DNA of 64,000 nucleotides from assembly GCA_014529385.2 (NCBI GenBank), contig CM043966.1, positions 107,874,587-107,938,586 on the forward strand, in the 5' to 3' direction. Source of the stretch: Adiantum capillus-veneris (taxonomy: Eukaryota; Streptophyta; Polypodiopsida; Polypodiales; Pteridaceae). This document shows, in pieces, positions 19,177-29,884 of this stretch. A model generated the notes under the pieces. The model was not told the origin of the DNA. It saw only the letters and a list, made by a program, of their open reading frames with translations, and made no database searches. Positions within the stretch are counted from its first letter, which is position 1, and the number at the start of each line of letters is the position of its first letter. Both the position numbers and the translations under genes were made by a program.

Positions 19177-22100
19177 TGTTATAATTGTGGAGAGTTGGGT
19201 CACATCAGCCCGCAATGTGATAAGCCACCAAGGATGGGGGGAGACATGTATCCATTGCCAAGACAGGTGCTAACTAGGTCAAATGATTATGGCATCGAAA
19301 TTATGGGAGACGAAGGAACCAGTGGACTGACCCAGGAGGAAAAGGGAAAGACAAAAGTGCTAAGTGTAGTCACCTTGGAGAAGGCATCAAAGCTAGAGGA
19401 TACATTAGTGATGCCTATTGGGAAGAGGACCACAGAAGATAAGGAAGGAAGAAGTGCCCCAGGTCCTAGTAAGAAGAAAGGAAAGAGCCATGAAGGCGAG
19501 GATGTCAAGGCCAAGAGGAAAAGGAGAGCTCGTCGAAAGTTTCATGTGTCAGATTTTCCACTAGGGGATGGGCAATTAAGCTATGACTTGAGGGAGGATC
19601 TGACGAGCAGGAAGGCAGATGTTACTTTTGGGCAGCTTATAGAGATGGTGCCTAAGCTAAAGCGACAGTGGAAGAGGATGGTTAACCCAATGGAGAAAGA
19701 GCCAGAGAGAGGTTCAGTAAAGGTGTTGGCAATGGATGAGCTACCACACATTTGTCCAATAGTAGATGTGTGGCATAAAAGAAAAAATTTGGGACAAGGT
19801 TATGTGGATGGCGGAGCCCAAATATGCGTCATAACACACTCATGCGTTGAGAAGATGGGTCTCACAGTGGCTGGGGTGTCAGGGTTTCGAATCAGATTGG
19901 CAAACCATCAAAAAGTAAAATGCTTGGGTGTTGTAAAGAGCTTAGAAGTGGAGGCATATGATGCAAAGGCAGTGGTTGATTTTCATGTGATCCCGGCAGG
20001 GTTGGGAGCATATCCTATTATACTGGGCAGACCATGGTTACGTGCAGTGGGAGCTGTTCAAGATTGGCGACATGGTACGATTAGCCTCTATGGAAAGACA
20101 GGTACCAAGAAGCTTTATAATATGGACACAAGGAAACGATTAGAGGAGCTTTATGAAGATGAGGATGAGTCTAGTGATGAAGACTCTTCCACGGTGACAG
20201 ATGAGGACAGTGATAGCACTACCAGCAGTGATGAGGATGCTGATGTTGCATTTCTTTTGATGGACAAAGAAATCCAGGAGATTGGTTTAGTTGCATTTGC
20301 GAATGAGGTTGAAGATGAAAGTGAAGGGCCTTATGAAGTGATTGAAGGGCTGATGCAAACCAAGGTTGAGTTGTCAAAGAAGCAGGAATTAATGACGCAA
20401 ATGATTAGTGGAGACCTCTCAGCTATGGAAAAGGATATATTTTTGCATATGCTGGCTAGTTTTCCTGATTTGTTCATTACTTCATATGAAGAGATCAGAG
20501 GGTTCAAGGGCGAAGAGATGCATATAGAGCTGAAAGAAGGTGCTAAGCCAGTGCGGCAAAGGCTAAGAAGGATGGGTCAAGAGCAAATGGAAGCCTTGCG
20601 GGAAGAGGTGGACAAGTTATTGAAGGCAGGGTTCATAGTCCCTGTGGAGACCACAGAATGGGTGAGTCCAGTAGTAGTCAGTCCAAAGAAGGTTGGGAAG
20701 TGGAGAATTTGTGTAGATTTTAAACCCTTAAACGCAGCCACTAAGAAGAACCCATATCCTCTTCCATTCATCGATCAGATCTTGGATTCAGTGGCAGGTT
20801 ATGAGAGGTACAGTGTGTGTGATGGTTTTTCAGGCTATTTTCAATTGAAGATTGCTCTTAAAGACCGCACAAAGACAACTTTTATTACGCCATGGGGCTG
20901 CTATTGCTACACAGTATTGCCATTTGGGTTGTCAAATGGACCTTCCTTCTATCAAGAGAGAGCAAATTGGGTGTTGGAACCATTCATTGGTAGTTGTGTT
21001 AAAGCTTTTATGGATGACTTCTGTGTTTATAGCAGTAGGGCTGAACACCATGAGAAGCTGCAGATGGTATTGGCTCGATATGATGAATGTGGAGGACAAC
21101 TAAATCCAAAGAAATGTCATCTAGCACAGCCAAGGGTGAAGTTATTGGGCCATATGGTGTCAGAAAATGGCATTGAGGCTGATCCAGATAAGGTGAAGTC
21201 TATTATTCTTCTTCCATCACCTATGAGTACGAAGCAATTGGCAACCTTTATACACAAAGTGAAGTACATGGCACGGTTTACTCCATTGTCTTCACAGGTT
21301 CTCTATCCATTACAGCAAGTGGCAAAGCATGATCCATTGCAATGGGATGACAAGTGTGAAGAAGTGTTTCAAGAGGTGTTAGGGGGTTTGTCAGCCATGC
21401 AGGCTCCTGATTGGGAAAAAGTTTTTTATGTAAATCCCTCAGTAGGGGATGATGCCATTGGAGCCATGCTATTGCAAAAGGGGAAGGGCAGCCATTATAT
21501 GAGGCCAGTGTATTGTGCAAGCCGAGTGAAGTTGGTAGCGGAGAGAAAGTTATCGGAAGTAGAGCTAGTGATGGCCAGTGTAATATTTGCTTGTCGACGA
21601 TTTCATCATTACTTGCTACCACGGCCTTTTGTTTTCTTAACGAGTTATACCTTTTTGCCACAATTAATTAATGGTATTAACATGTCAAATGTGGTGAAGA
21701 AATGGGTAATTGAGCTGCAAGAGTTTGAGTTCTCTTTTCTAATGGAAGATAGTACAAGGGCTACCCTAGCTGATTTGTTGACCTACAAGGAGAATCCCCT
21801 TATTGTTAAGGAAGAGGTGGTGAGGAAGGTAGTTGAAGAAGTGCCACAGATCATCAATGCACATGTGTTGTTCTTTGATGGTTCGTACAGAAAGAGCCAT
21901 GATGCAGCTTCAGGGGGTATAGCACTTTATGATCCAGAGGGGAAGCTAGTATGCAAGAGAGGGTTCAAATTGGATGCTCATAGTAACAATGAGGCTGAAT
22001 ATGCTACATTGGAAGCCGGATTACACATTTGTTTGAAGCATGGGGTTCAAAGGTTGAGCATAAAAGGTGATGCCTTGTTAGTGGTGAAGCAAGTGCTGGG

Positions 22101-23655
22101 TGTGTGGAAGAGCAAGAACACCTCATTGAAGGAAATGTGCTTCAGAATTAAAGGCCTGTTAAAAAAGTTTGAAGCATGGAGCATCACACACATTGAACGT
22201 GCTCTAAATGGAGAGGCACATGAAGCAGCTCAAGGCATGATTGGGGAGCTATTTGTGTTGAGGGCCAATTTACCTCTTTATCATGGCCGGGAAAGTTTGG
22301 CTCAAGAAGAGGAGTTTTTGCTAACAGGAATCATTCCAAAGGAGATTCAGAAGTCTAAGAAGTATGGCTTTGTGCGTAGAGCATACATGTACAAATTGAT
22401 TGGTGATGTCTTATACATGAAAGGGGCTGATCTCGTGTTGAGACGTGTACCTTGGCGGGAGGAGCTTTACAGAGTGTTGGAAGAGAATCATGAAGGCGCA
22501 TGTGGTGGCCATTTTGCTCTAAAGATCACCTTGCATAAGATCTTGCAAGAAGGGTATGTATGGCCTAGTCTGCACAAGGATGTTCACCATTGGTGTAGGT
22601 CTTGCAATAGGTGTCAAGCATTTGGGAAGAGAGTGTTGAAGCCAGAGCTACGAAAAACCATTATGGCATTTGATGTGTTTGAAAAGTGGGGGATTGATGC
22701 AATAGGCCCGTTACCTATCACAAGCAGGGGCAAAAGCTATATCTTGACAGCAGTGGACTATCTCTCTAGATGGACAGAGGCTATAGCAGTAAAACATATC
22801 ACTGCAAAGGATGTGGCAAAATTTGTGTATGATGAAATATGTTGCAAGTTTGGGGTGCCATTAGAGCTACTTTCAGATAAGGGGCCAGGATTTAGAGCTA
22901 AACTGCTAGACTTCTTATGCACAAAGATGAAGATTAGGCACCAGCATACCACTCCTTATTACCCGCAGTGTAATGGCTTAAATGAAAGATTCAATGGTGA
23001 GTTGGTACAAATTCTTTCTAAAGTGACAGAGCACCAAGGAAAGAATTGGGATTTGGAATTGCCTAGTGCATTATGGGCTTACCGTACTTCGGTGAAGACA
23101 GGTACAGGGTTTACTCCATTTCATTTGGTGTATGGAAAGGAAGCACTATTGCCTGTGGAGGTAGAGTTGCCTGCGGTCAAGATGTTAGAAAAGTTGCTTG
23201 GGTCGCCTAGTGATGCATTCAAAGAGAGGCTCTTGCAGTTACAAGAGGTCCAGTTGGATAGGATGAGCGCATTGGAGCATTATGGGCAGATGCAGGATAA
23301 GGCTTTGGCAAAGATAAATGAAAAGGTCAAAAGTAAGGGTATCAAGAAACATGACTTGGTTTTGCGCTACAACAGTAAGCTGGACAACACCTTCCAAAAG
23401 AAGTTTCAAATTAAGTGGGAAGGCCCTTTCAAGGTAGTGGAGTGTTTTCCAAATGGCACATATCAGCTGGCTAACCTGGATGGTGTTCTACATAAGTCAA
23501 GGGTAAATGGGTTGCGTCTTAAATTGTATCATGCTAGATTGATGATGGTGGAGCAAGATGAGCTGTCTGTGGAGCAAGCAATGTTGGTGAAGGATGAGGA
23601 GACCTGTGATGCGGCGAGTCTCATATCTCTCTTTGCTGCTGCTGGTCATGAATGA
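19177..23655 (+). CDS. Pol polyprotein with two RNase H domains
   Basis: Counting residues from 19195, the zinc knuckle comes first. A retropepsin-like protease follows with VDGGAQ near residue 204 (Gly in place of the usual Ser or Thr) and ILGRPWL. The reverse transcriptase has WRICVDF near 502, LPFGLSNGPS, and the active site FMDD at 605-608. Next come the Ty3-type RNase H (about 720-850) and a second RNase H (about 885-1020) with D895, E935 and D959. His replaces the fourth Asp at about 1009. Integrase has a zinc-binding start (CRSCNRC) and the triad D1168, D1228, E1264, with exact D-X35-E spacing, then a C-terminal domain ending near 1420. No chromodomain is seen. There is no internal stop in 1486 codons. 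The enzymes copy the RNA and insert the DNA. Confidence 0.93.
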   Translation, partial: CYNCGELGHISPQCDKPPRMGGDMYPLPRQVLTRSNDYGIEIMGDEGTSGLTQEEKGKTKVLSVVTLEKASKLEDTLVMPIGKRTTEDKEGRSAPGPSKKKGKSHEGEDVKAKRKRRARRKFHVSDFPLGDGQLSYDLREDLTSRKADVTFGQLIEMVPKLKRQWKRMVNPMEKEPERGSVKVLAMDELPHICPIVDVWHKRKNLGQGYVDGGAQICVITHSCVEKMGLTVAGVSGFRIRLANHQKVKCLGVVKSLEVEAYDAKAVVDFHVIPAGLGAYPIILGRPWLRAVGAVQDWRHGTISLYGKTGTKKLYNMDTRKRLEELYEDEDESSDEDSSTVTDEDSDSTTSSDEDADVAFLLMDKEIQEIGLVAFANEVEDESEGPYEVIEGLMQTKVELSKKQELMTQMISGDLSAMEKDIFLHMLASFPDLFITSYEEIRGFKGEEMHIELKEGAKPVRQRLRRMGQEQMEALREEVDKLLKAGFIVPVETTEWVSPVVVSPKKVGKWRICVDFKPLNAATKKNPYPLPFIDQILDSVAGYERYSVCDGFSGYFQLKIALKDRTKTTFITPWGCYCYTVLPFGLSNGPSFYQERANWVLEPFIGSCVKAFMDDFCVYSSRAEHHEKLQMVLARYDECGGQLNPKKCHLAQPRVKLLGHMVSENGIEADPDKVKSIILLPSPMSTKQLATFIHKVKYMARFTPLSSQVLYPLQQVAKHDPLQWDDKCEEVFQEVLGGLSAMQAPDWEKVFYVNPSVGDDAIGAMLLQKGKGSHYMRPVYCASRVKLVAERKLSEVELVMASVIFACRRFHHYLLPRPFVFLTSYTFLPQLINGINMSNVVKKWVIELQEFEFSFLMEDSTRATLADLLTYKENPLIVKEEVVRKVVEEVPQIINAHVLFFDGSYRKSHDAASGGIALYDPEGKLVCKRGFKLDAHSNNEAEYATLEAGLHICLKHGVQRLSIKGDALLVVKQVLGVWKSKNTSLKEMCFRIKGLLKKFEAWSITHIERALNGEAHEAAQGMIGELFVLRANLPLYHGRESLAQEEEFLLTGIIPKEIQKSKKYGFVRRAYMYKLIGDVLYMKGADLVLRRVPWREELYRVLEENHEGACGGHFALKITLHKILQEGYVWPSLHKDVHHWCRSCNRCQAFGKRVLKPELRKTIMAFDVFEKWGIDAIGPLPITSRGKSYILTAVDYLSRWTEAIAVKHITAKDVAKFVYDEICCKFGVPLELLSDKGPGFRAKLLDFLCTKMKIRHQHTTPYYPQCNGLNERFNGELVQILSKVTEHQGKNWDLELPSALWAYRTSVKTGTGFTPFHLVYGKEALLPVEVELPAVKMLEKLLGSPSDAFKERLLQLQEVQLDRMSALEHYGQMQDKALAKINEKVKSKGIKKHDLVLRYNSKLDNTFQKKFQIKWEGPFKVVECFPNGTYQLANLDGVLHKSRVNGLRLKLYHARLMMVEQDELSVEQAMLVKDEETCDAASLISLFAAAGHE

Positions 23656-23663
23656 TCTAGCAG

Positions 23664-23683
23664 GCTAGGGGATGGGCAAATTA
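23664..23683 (+). other. Polypurine tract of the Tat-like element
   Basis: AGGGGATGGGCAAA lies just before the 3' LTR start at 23684 and only a few bases after the pol stop. Confidence 0.8.
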
Positions 23684-24828
23684 TGTCAGGAGTTTTTTTG
23701 AGCAAGGGATTGCGCATATGTACATACACATGCATGGTGCATTGAATAAAGGATTACCCAATTTCCATAGCCAGGTGGTTACGTGGGGCCCACATGTGTA
23801 CAGGTAGGACAGCATGTACATAGTGAAGCGATTTTCACTATTATCAATACTAATGTGTTTTTTCTACAATAAGGAGGAGTTGGTAGTGCATAAAACTTCT
23901 CGAGGAAGCTATCCGCGGGCCGACGATGTGAGGTCAGCAGGTGCGTCAGATGGCATCTAGTGGCGTCAGGAGGGCGAACGAGGTCAATATTTGCACGCGG
24001 ATGAGGACCGACACAACGTGGGTGTTTTCTGGTGATAATTATGCAGAAAGGTCATCATTAGGACCACTTTTTGGGGCCACTTCACGTGGTGGTGAGATGC
24101 ATTATTGGAAAAAAGCTGAGTGCCAGGTGTGCGAATGATGCAAAAAGGTGACAACTATGCACTATGAGGTCAGTTTTTGGCCTGTTCGGGGTCCGTTTGA
24201 GGTCATCTAAAAAGCCAAGGGTGCCCAACTAAAAAAGCTAAGTGTGGGAACTGAAAAAACGGAGAGAAGACCAGAAAAAACGTGGAGAAGAGAGGAGGAA
24301 CAGCCGCAGGTGTGTTTTTTGGGTTTTTGGAGCCTGTTTTGGCCGTAAATTGCTCATCCGAGGTCGGATTTGAGCACTTTGACATTGTAGACTCGGGTTT
24401 TAGGCCGTTCCGGACGCGATGGCGCTGTCCATTTTGCCAAATTCCTCATTGTTTTTCTACTATTTTTGCTGTGTAAGTTTCTCCTATGAAAGAAGCTTAT
24501 TCTCCAGTTTGTGATTATATCTGGTATCTTTTACCCATATTTTGTGAGCTGTTTGCCCCATTGGTGTTGGCCCAAGCTCAATTGTATCTAAACATCAAAA
24601 ATTCTACTCTTTTGAGCTGAGTTTTTGGGTGTGTGTGTGTGTGTGTGTGTCTCTGTGTGGAGTGGGAAAGTGGATAGTCTCTCTCCTCTCACTCCAGAGG
24701 TGTGTTCCCTGTCTCGGCCAGGTGTGTTGTGTAAGCCGAGTGGTGCCCCATAGTGTGTGTGTATATCTTCCCAAGAGTGTGTGTCGAGTCGTTATAGCGG
24801 CGCTGTGTGTGTTTTCATCCCGCTCACA
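23684..24828 (+). repeat. 3' LTR of the Tat-like element (1145 bp)
   Basis: Aligns along its whole length with 16074-17228. Differences are scattered substitutions and a shorter GT tract near 24630-24650. It ends GCTCACA, followed by the F1 LTR sequence ACGTGTAGTCGC. Confidence 0.93.
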
Positions 24829-25177
24829 ACGTGTAGTCGCAAACCTCAACAAAACTGATAATGCTTACACTTGAATGAAAGAGCAAAGAGAGAGGAACAC
24901 AATGCAAGTTTCAAAACTAAAAGCTAATTACCCAGCCATTAGTTGTGATGATTGCAAGTTGGAACAGCTTCGTAGCTTGAGTGTACGTTTTTAGAGCTCC
25001 CATCTTCTCTAAAGATAAGCCTCCTTTTCACATTAAAGTTATTGACCTTTATACCTAGGGCTTTCTAAATGGCCAATGGCCGGTTCACATGGACCTTTAT
25101 AATTGTCATGACAGATTTACAACTCAGGGAATTGACTTGCTACTCTAATATCAGGATTTACATAGAGTATCACTACA
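24829..25177 (-). repeat. F1 5' LTR, outer piece (U3 start)
   Basis: Continues LTR copy 2 after the Tat-like insertion. It includes the uninterrupted counterpart of the CACTA target at 25108-25110. The minus-strand start TGTAGTGATA at 25177-25168 is the proposed outer LTR terminus. The flank beyond it is unrelated sequence. Confidence 0.7.
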
Positions 25178-25779
25178 CTAGTTGGACAAAATAATAGACT
25201 ACAAATGTGGTGTCCGGCTATGTGTCTAGCCAGGTGGATGCCTGTTTGGTCAATCCTCAAATAGAAAGCTTGATGATTAAGAGGAAGGAGTGGGAGAGTG
25301 CAATGAGAAGAAGAAGAAGATCAAGTAATGACAAGCTTGGTTATAGTTTTGGCCATGGCTTCTCTTACAGAGTAGGTGTGTGGAGGGTGTGTGTGAAAGA
25401 GGTTTATCTATGGATTTCCCAAGCTTTATCTATAACTTACTCTCTAACTTGTACCTTGAAAATGGAGGAGAGAAGTGTTGAATGAGAAGAGAAGCCCTAT
25501 TTTTATGCTCATTGTTTATAGGTGCCTTCACTCACCTTGATAGCTTTTCTTACTTATTAATAAGTTGTTTCTACTTATCTTCCTTTTCAAAGCTTTTTTA
25601 ACAAGCATTCACCTTATCCTGATCTTATCTTTCTTTTTTCTTATGCTGATTTTCTTGAGATGAAAAGCTAATTTCTCATGCACTGATTTTTCCCATGTTC
25701 CCATGATGTAAACCTAAAGTTTCCTGTGAGTAAACTTTTGGTGGTTTGATTTAGCCCAAATTTACCAGAACCATCCTTG

Positions 25780-25822
<43 letters not shown>

Positions 25823-28800
25823 AGTCGGTGGCTTAGATTTGTTGGTCAAGAATAAGGGCTAGGAGGAGGCCCTTACAAACCCCCTAACAAAAAGAAAGAG
25901 CTATCCTTAGCTTGCAACAATAAAGAAAGGTGGTAAATATTCAAGAGGAAGTTATACCTTTAAATTCTTGGTTACGCTAATTCATTCTTTGCTAGTTTTC
26001 TCCTCTATACAAGGTGCGATGTAGGCTCATCTGTTAGAGTAATCTTACCTCCATCATTCTATTCCCTTTCCATCTCCTTGTGAAGAACATCTTAGGATAA
26101 TCTCTTTTAATCTTTTAGGGTGTCCCTTTGGTCATTTTCATTACCTTACTTTATGGATTGATTGCAAGAGCTGATTTTACCTCTGTCCATTCCTCATCTT
26201 CAATAAGCAAGTGAATCTGTAAGGGCATATTTTGTGGAGCCATATGAGCACCTTCTCTTCCCTCACTTGGGAACTTTAAAAGCACAAACCAAATGGTGGA
26301 CATTTTGTGGCATAACAAGGGTGACACTTTGGGATCGAGATCACTTTCACAATGATGTTTACTTGGCTATGGTTATCGAAGCTATGAGTGTGGGACCTCA
26401 ATATTATTGCATACTAAGGACAATGCATCATGGATTCTTTGAATGAGTCTTTTTGCTTGCACAATTCCTTATTCACCCCCACATGATTTACCTTTATTAC
26501 AATTTTGACTTGCCTCTTAGAGGTCCATTTGATATATCATGTCATGGTAATGAGGCGGGTGTTATGATAACACGTCGAATTATTTCAAATTTATTCCAAT
26601 AAACGAGCTACCTATTTTATGCCCTTCTTGTGATAATTTCGTTTGTGATCATGTGATGGATTGGCTTATTGATCTGTAAAAAAATGCATCTTTGTTGTAT
26701 CTATTAACAAATTCATCATATATTAAGATCTTGGTTATTGTCTTGAGTCTTTCTTTCTTTGATTTCTCTTGAACGATATAGTTAAATTTGTTCTTAGTTT
26801 CCTATATCTGGTATACGTTCTTGACAAACATAACTAAGTTTATTTATACCCAAGTTACAAGATTTAAAGGGTAACACTAATCTTGTTAGTCATATTACAA
26901 AAGGTTACATTACTTGAGTGACACAAAAGTTTAACAAGATGGAGCTTGTATTCATTCATTATATGGGCTAGAGAAGAGTAATAGGATCACAGAAAAGAAG
27001 AAGAAAACAAATTCTGAAAGGTAAGGAAACCGAGGAATAAGATGTTCCTAGTCCTCCTAGAAAGCATCTTTAGTGGGATAGTCCTTCCACTAGACCAAAA
27101 TCTCTTGAATCCATCCTCATACTCTCCCTTAGCCTTGAGAATGGGAAATTGTTGATTTTGGTCACTAGGATCCAAGGTAGTATAGATATTGGCTTGTTCA
27201 TCTATCTCATCCTTTACTTTTGCTGATCTAGGCAGGTTGACAAATGGACCTTGCACATGACAATGAATTTTGGAGGAGGTTTTTCTTGGGTTGGGTTTTG
27301 TCCTCTATCTTCAAGGTAAGAACAAAGTAGTCATCTATTTGAATTATCCATTCTTCTAGATTAGTAGACACATCATTGCTCATGCCTAAAAATCGATGTG
27401 GTTGCATAGATTGAGCAGGGTCTTAAGATCCTTGTCATGCCTAAAATCTTTTATGAGAGCTCCAACAAGCAACATCTGATTTGGTTCAAGGACAACTTGA
27501 GGCACTGGTGGTGATCGTGCATAAAGAAGCACAGAATCTGAAGTGTTAACTATGGGCGAGTCCTAGGAAGCTCTCTCTCTTGGGGGTTTACATGGAATAT
27601 TTTACATTAGAAAAAATATGAACCCTCTAGGGGCCCTTTGGGATTAAGGTTAATTAGAAGCCAGCCAATGAGAAGAGGGTGGTGGACACACTCTATGCCC
27701 TCAAAAAAGTAGGATGACAAAGTAGTTTTACACTTCTTAATGGCCTCTTACCTAGTGAGAAGGGGGAGGGGAGTGTGATGGGCCATATGGAACCTCCAAT
27801 TTCCCTCCTTTTTGATCCGGTTATGAAAAAATCCCAAAATTTTGAAAATTTCCAAAACTCAAATCTTATGTTCTTAAGACCTCCCTAAACCTACTTGTCA
27901 AAAAAACATTGTTTGACCTCAAAAGGTCAAAACGTGCACCGAAAAACCCTAAAATTCAAAAATTTTCAATTTTTTTTCAAACATCCATTTTAACTATCCA
28001 AATCCCCCGAAAACTAGTCCTCTGGCAAAATGTGATTTTCTCTTTCTAGAACCCCTTTTCCAATCCCTCCTTGGTTGCAACCATCACACTCATCCTCTAT
28101 TCCAACACTCTCTCTCTACACCATCTCCATTGCTGCAGCAAGGAAGCTCCTCTCTCCTCCCCTACCACCTCCCATTGCCACACCAAGCAAGGGTTATCCA
28201 CCTTCTCCTATCACTTACTCCCACCTACATTGTAGCAACAAGCAAGGTCCTGCTGCTCCTCCTAATTGTCTTTGTTCAACCATGGCCAGCTCTACTCCAT
28301 AAAGGTGGCCAAAGGATGAGGTCACAACACTTTCATGTCACAACACAAGAGGTATAGATGATGAGTGGGTGCCACAATAGTTCACCAAAGGTGCTTGGGT
28401 ATACATGCAACCATCTGCTATTGGCCCTCACTATGTGAGAAATCGTGCAAACTTGGATCATCATTGGAAGGGAAAGCTCCTTGGCTTCAAGAACCGCAAA
28501 GACACATTGTACAACATGTTTTCTCAATGTCAAGCATGCTATTGCAACAACCACCTTGATTTTCAACACATTGTAAGTACATGTTTTGAGAATACAAAGC
28601 TAGGTGTGAAATCACAATGTAATGTTTTTGTGGATTTATACTTAAGATTTGCTATGCATTTATCGTCATATTTCCACATTGGTGGAGGAGTAGCCACTAC
28701 ATAGTCTCTCCAGCACATGCAATGCTATACATGCGGATATTGGAGCAATGAATTTTGCACATCTTTGCCCAAACAAACTGGTTCAAAGAAGGATTTTCTT

Positions 28801-29884
28801 CTATTCTCACTCTTATATTGTGCCTACTTCTACACAAGAGTTGGAAAGCTTGAACCCATCAAAGTATCTTCCTTATTAAGTATGGAGTGGCCACAACCAG
28901 ATTTATGGTCGGTAGCATCTTTCAAGCAAAAGACGATAATAGATTTCCAAAACTCTTTGAAATACTCTAAAGCTTCTAGGTCTCTGGGCTTGAGTTGGTG
29001 TTTGCCTATTCATTGTTTTGTGCATATTTTTAAAGAGTTTGGATTTGTGGAGACTACCACAATGCTTGTATGTAAAGATGTGCATTATGAAGAATTAGGA
29101 AGGCTTTTAGAAGAAGACTGGGGTTTTGTGGAGGGCATGAACAATGGGGTAGGAACCGTTGTAAGGTTGGAGCTTCAGGTATTGGGATGCGCTATTTAAA
29201 ATCCCGCACCTCTTTGTACATACAATTTCACTATGATCGTTGGATGTGTAATCTTGGAGTGTGGACTCCCTTACAGAGTGAAGACGGCGCTATTGCAAGC
29301 TTTGACATTGCAGTTAGGATGCCCAACGATGCTTTGGAGGCCTCCAAGTGAACAAGCAGTGGACTCTCAATAATGTGTGAGAACATTTGGCTATTATGGG
29401 TTTTGAGGCCCTTCAACAAGCACAATTTTGTTTGCAAGGTCACAAGGTAAGAATCCTTCCACCACATTTGCAATACATCATAGTTTGGCGATCATTGGCT
29501 ACTTATTATAATGAATGACTATTTATTGTAATGAATGTCCGTAGATTGGGAAGAAAATGGAAGACAAATTGAAGGTTGAGGAGGATTGGGGCATGGATGG
29601 AACTATGCTATCGCTCTTATATATTTGTAACTCTTGCAGTTTTGGAAACAATTTCCGATGTAATCAACATGATTTGCTTCGACAAATTATGACTTTGAAT
29701 ATAATTTTTCACATTGAGATGAAAGTTCATTTTTGGTGAAAGTGCCTTTTTTTCTTTTTAATTGGGGAAAGTGTCTTTAAAAAAAAAGGAACCATTATAA
29801 AAGGGGGGTTGCATAACCCATTCATACTTTTCACTTTCGGAACACTTGAGCTCTTTCACTCTCTGTCTGCACCCCAGGCTAAAC
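25178..29884. other. Unidentified intergenic or decayed repeat DNA
   Basis: No recognisable domain was found. Open frames here (25207-25485, 26234-26446, 26987-27256 on the minus strand, 28075-28357) lack known motifs. Frames at 28405-28704 and 28717-29199 have coding-like composition (for example CQACYCNN and several aromatic-rich stretches) and may be remnants of one unknown element gene. The minus-strand frame 29758-29964 overlaps the next feature. Confidence 0.4.
25783..25820. repeat. (TA)n microsatellite
   Basis: About 36 bases of uninterrupted TA repeat. Confidence 0.95.

Larger units (their letters stand above)
16074..24828 (+). mobile_element. Nearly complete Tat-like Ty3/gypsy retrotransposon, 8755 bp
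   Basis: The element has two long LTRs (16074-17228 and 23684-24828), a candidate primer site, a 1-kb leader, gag, a 1486-codon pol frame and a polypurine tract. The left flank ends AACGT and the right flank begins ACGTGTAG, giving a 4-bp (or, with the terminal A, 5-bp) target duplication inside the F1 LTR. By eye the LTRs differ at two to three dozen positions plus a GT-repeat length change, roughly 2-3%, so the insertion is fairly young. A second RNase H domain between the first RNase H and integrase places it with the Tat group. Confidence 0.93.
3261..25177 (-). mobile_element. F1: minus-strand Ty3-type element, split by three insertions
   Basis: Read on the minus strand, this element has a 5' LTR (25177 to 6884, in three pieces), a tRNA-Asp-like primer site (6855-6838), a long non-coding leader with palindromic tandem repeats (about 6320-4620) and a gag gene (4264-3261) whose continuation is cut by the copia element. 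The LTR begins TGTAGTGATA on the minus strand at 25177 and probably ends CTACA at 6884. Removing the CACTA element (7607-15504) and the Tat-like element (16074-24828) joins the LTR pieces, because each inserted element is flanked by a short duplication. The gag resembles that of F2 at 59413-60938, so the two form one family. Pol and the 3' LTR lie left of the window. Confidence 0.7.

Noticed and set aside
21278-21661. 127-codon minus-strand frame within pol
   Set aside because: Antisense shadow of the intact RT-RNase H coding region.
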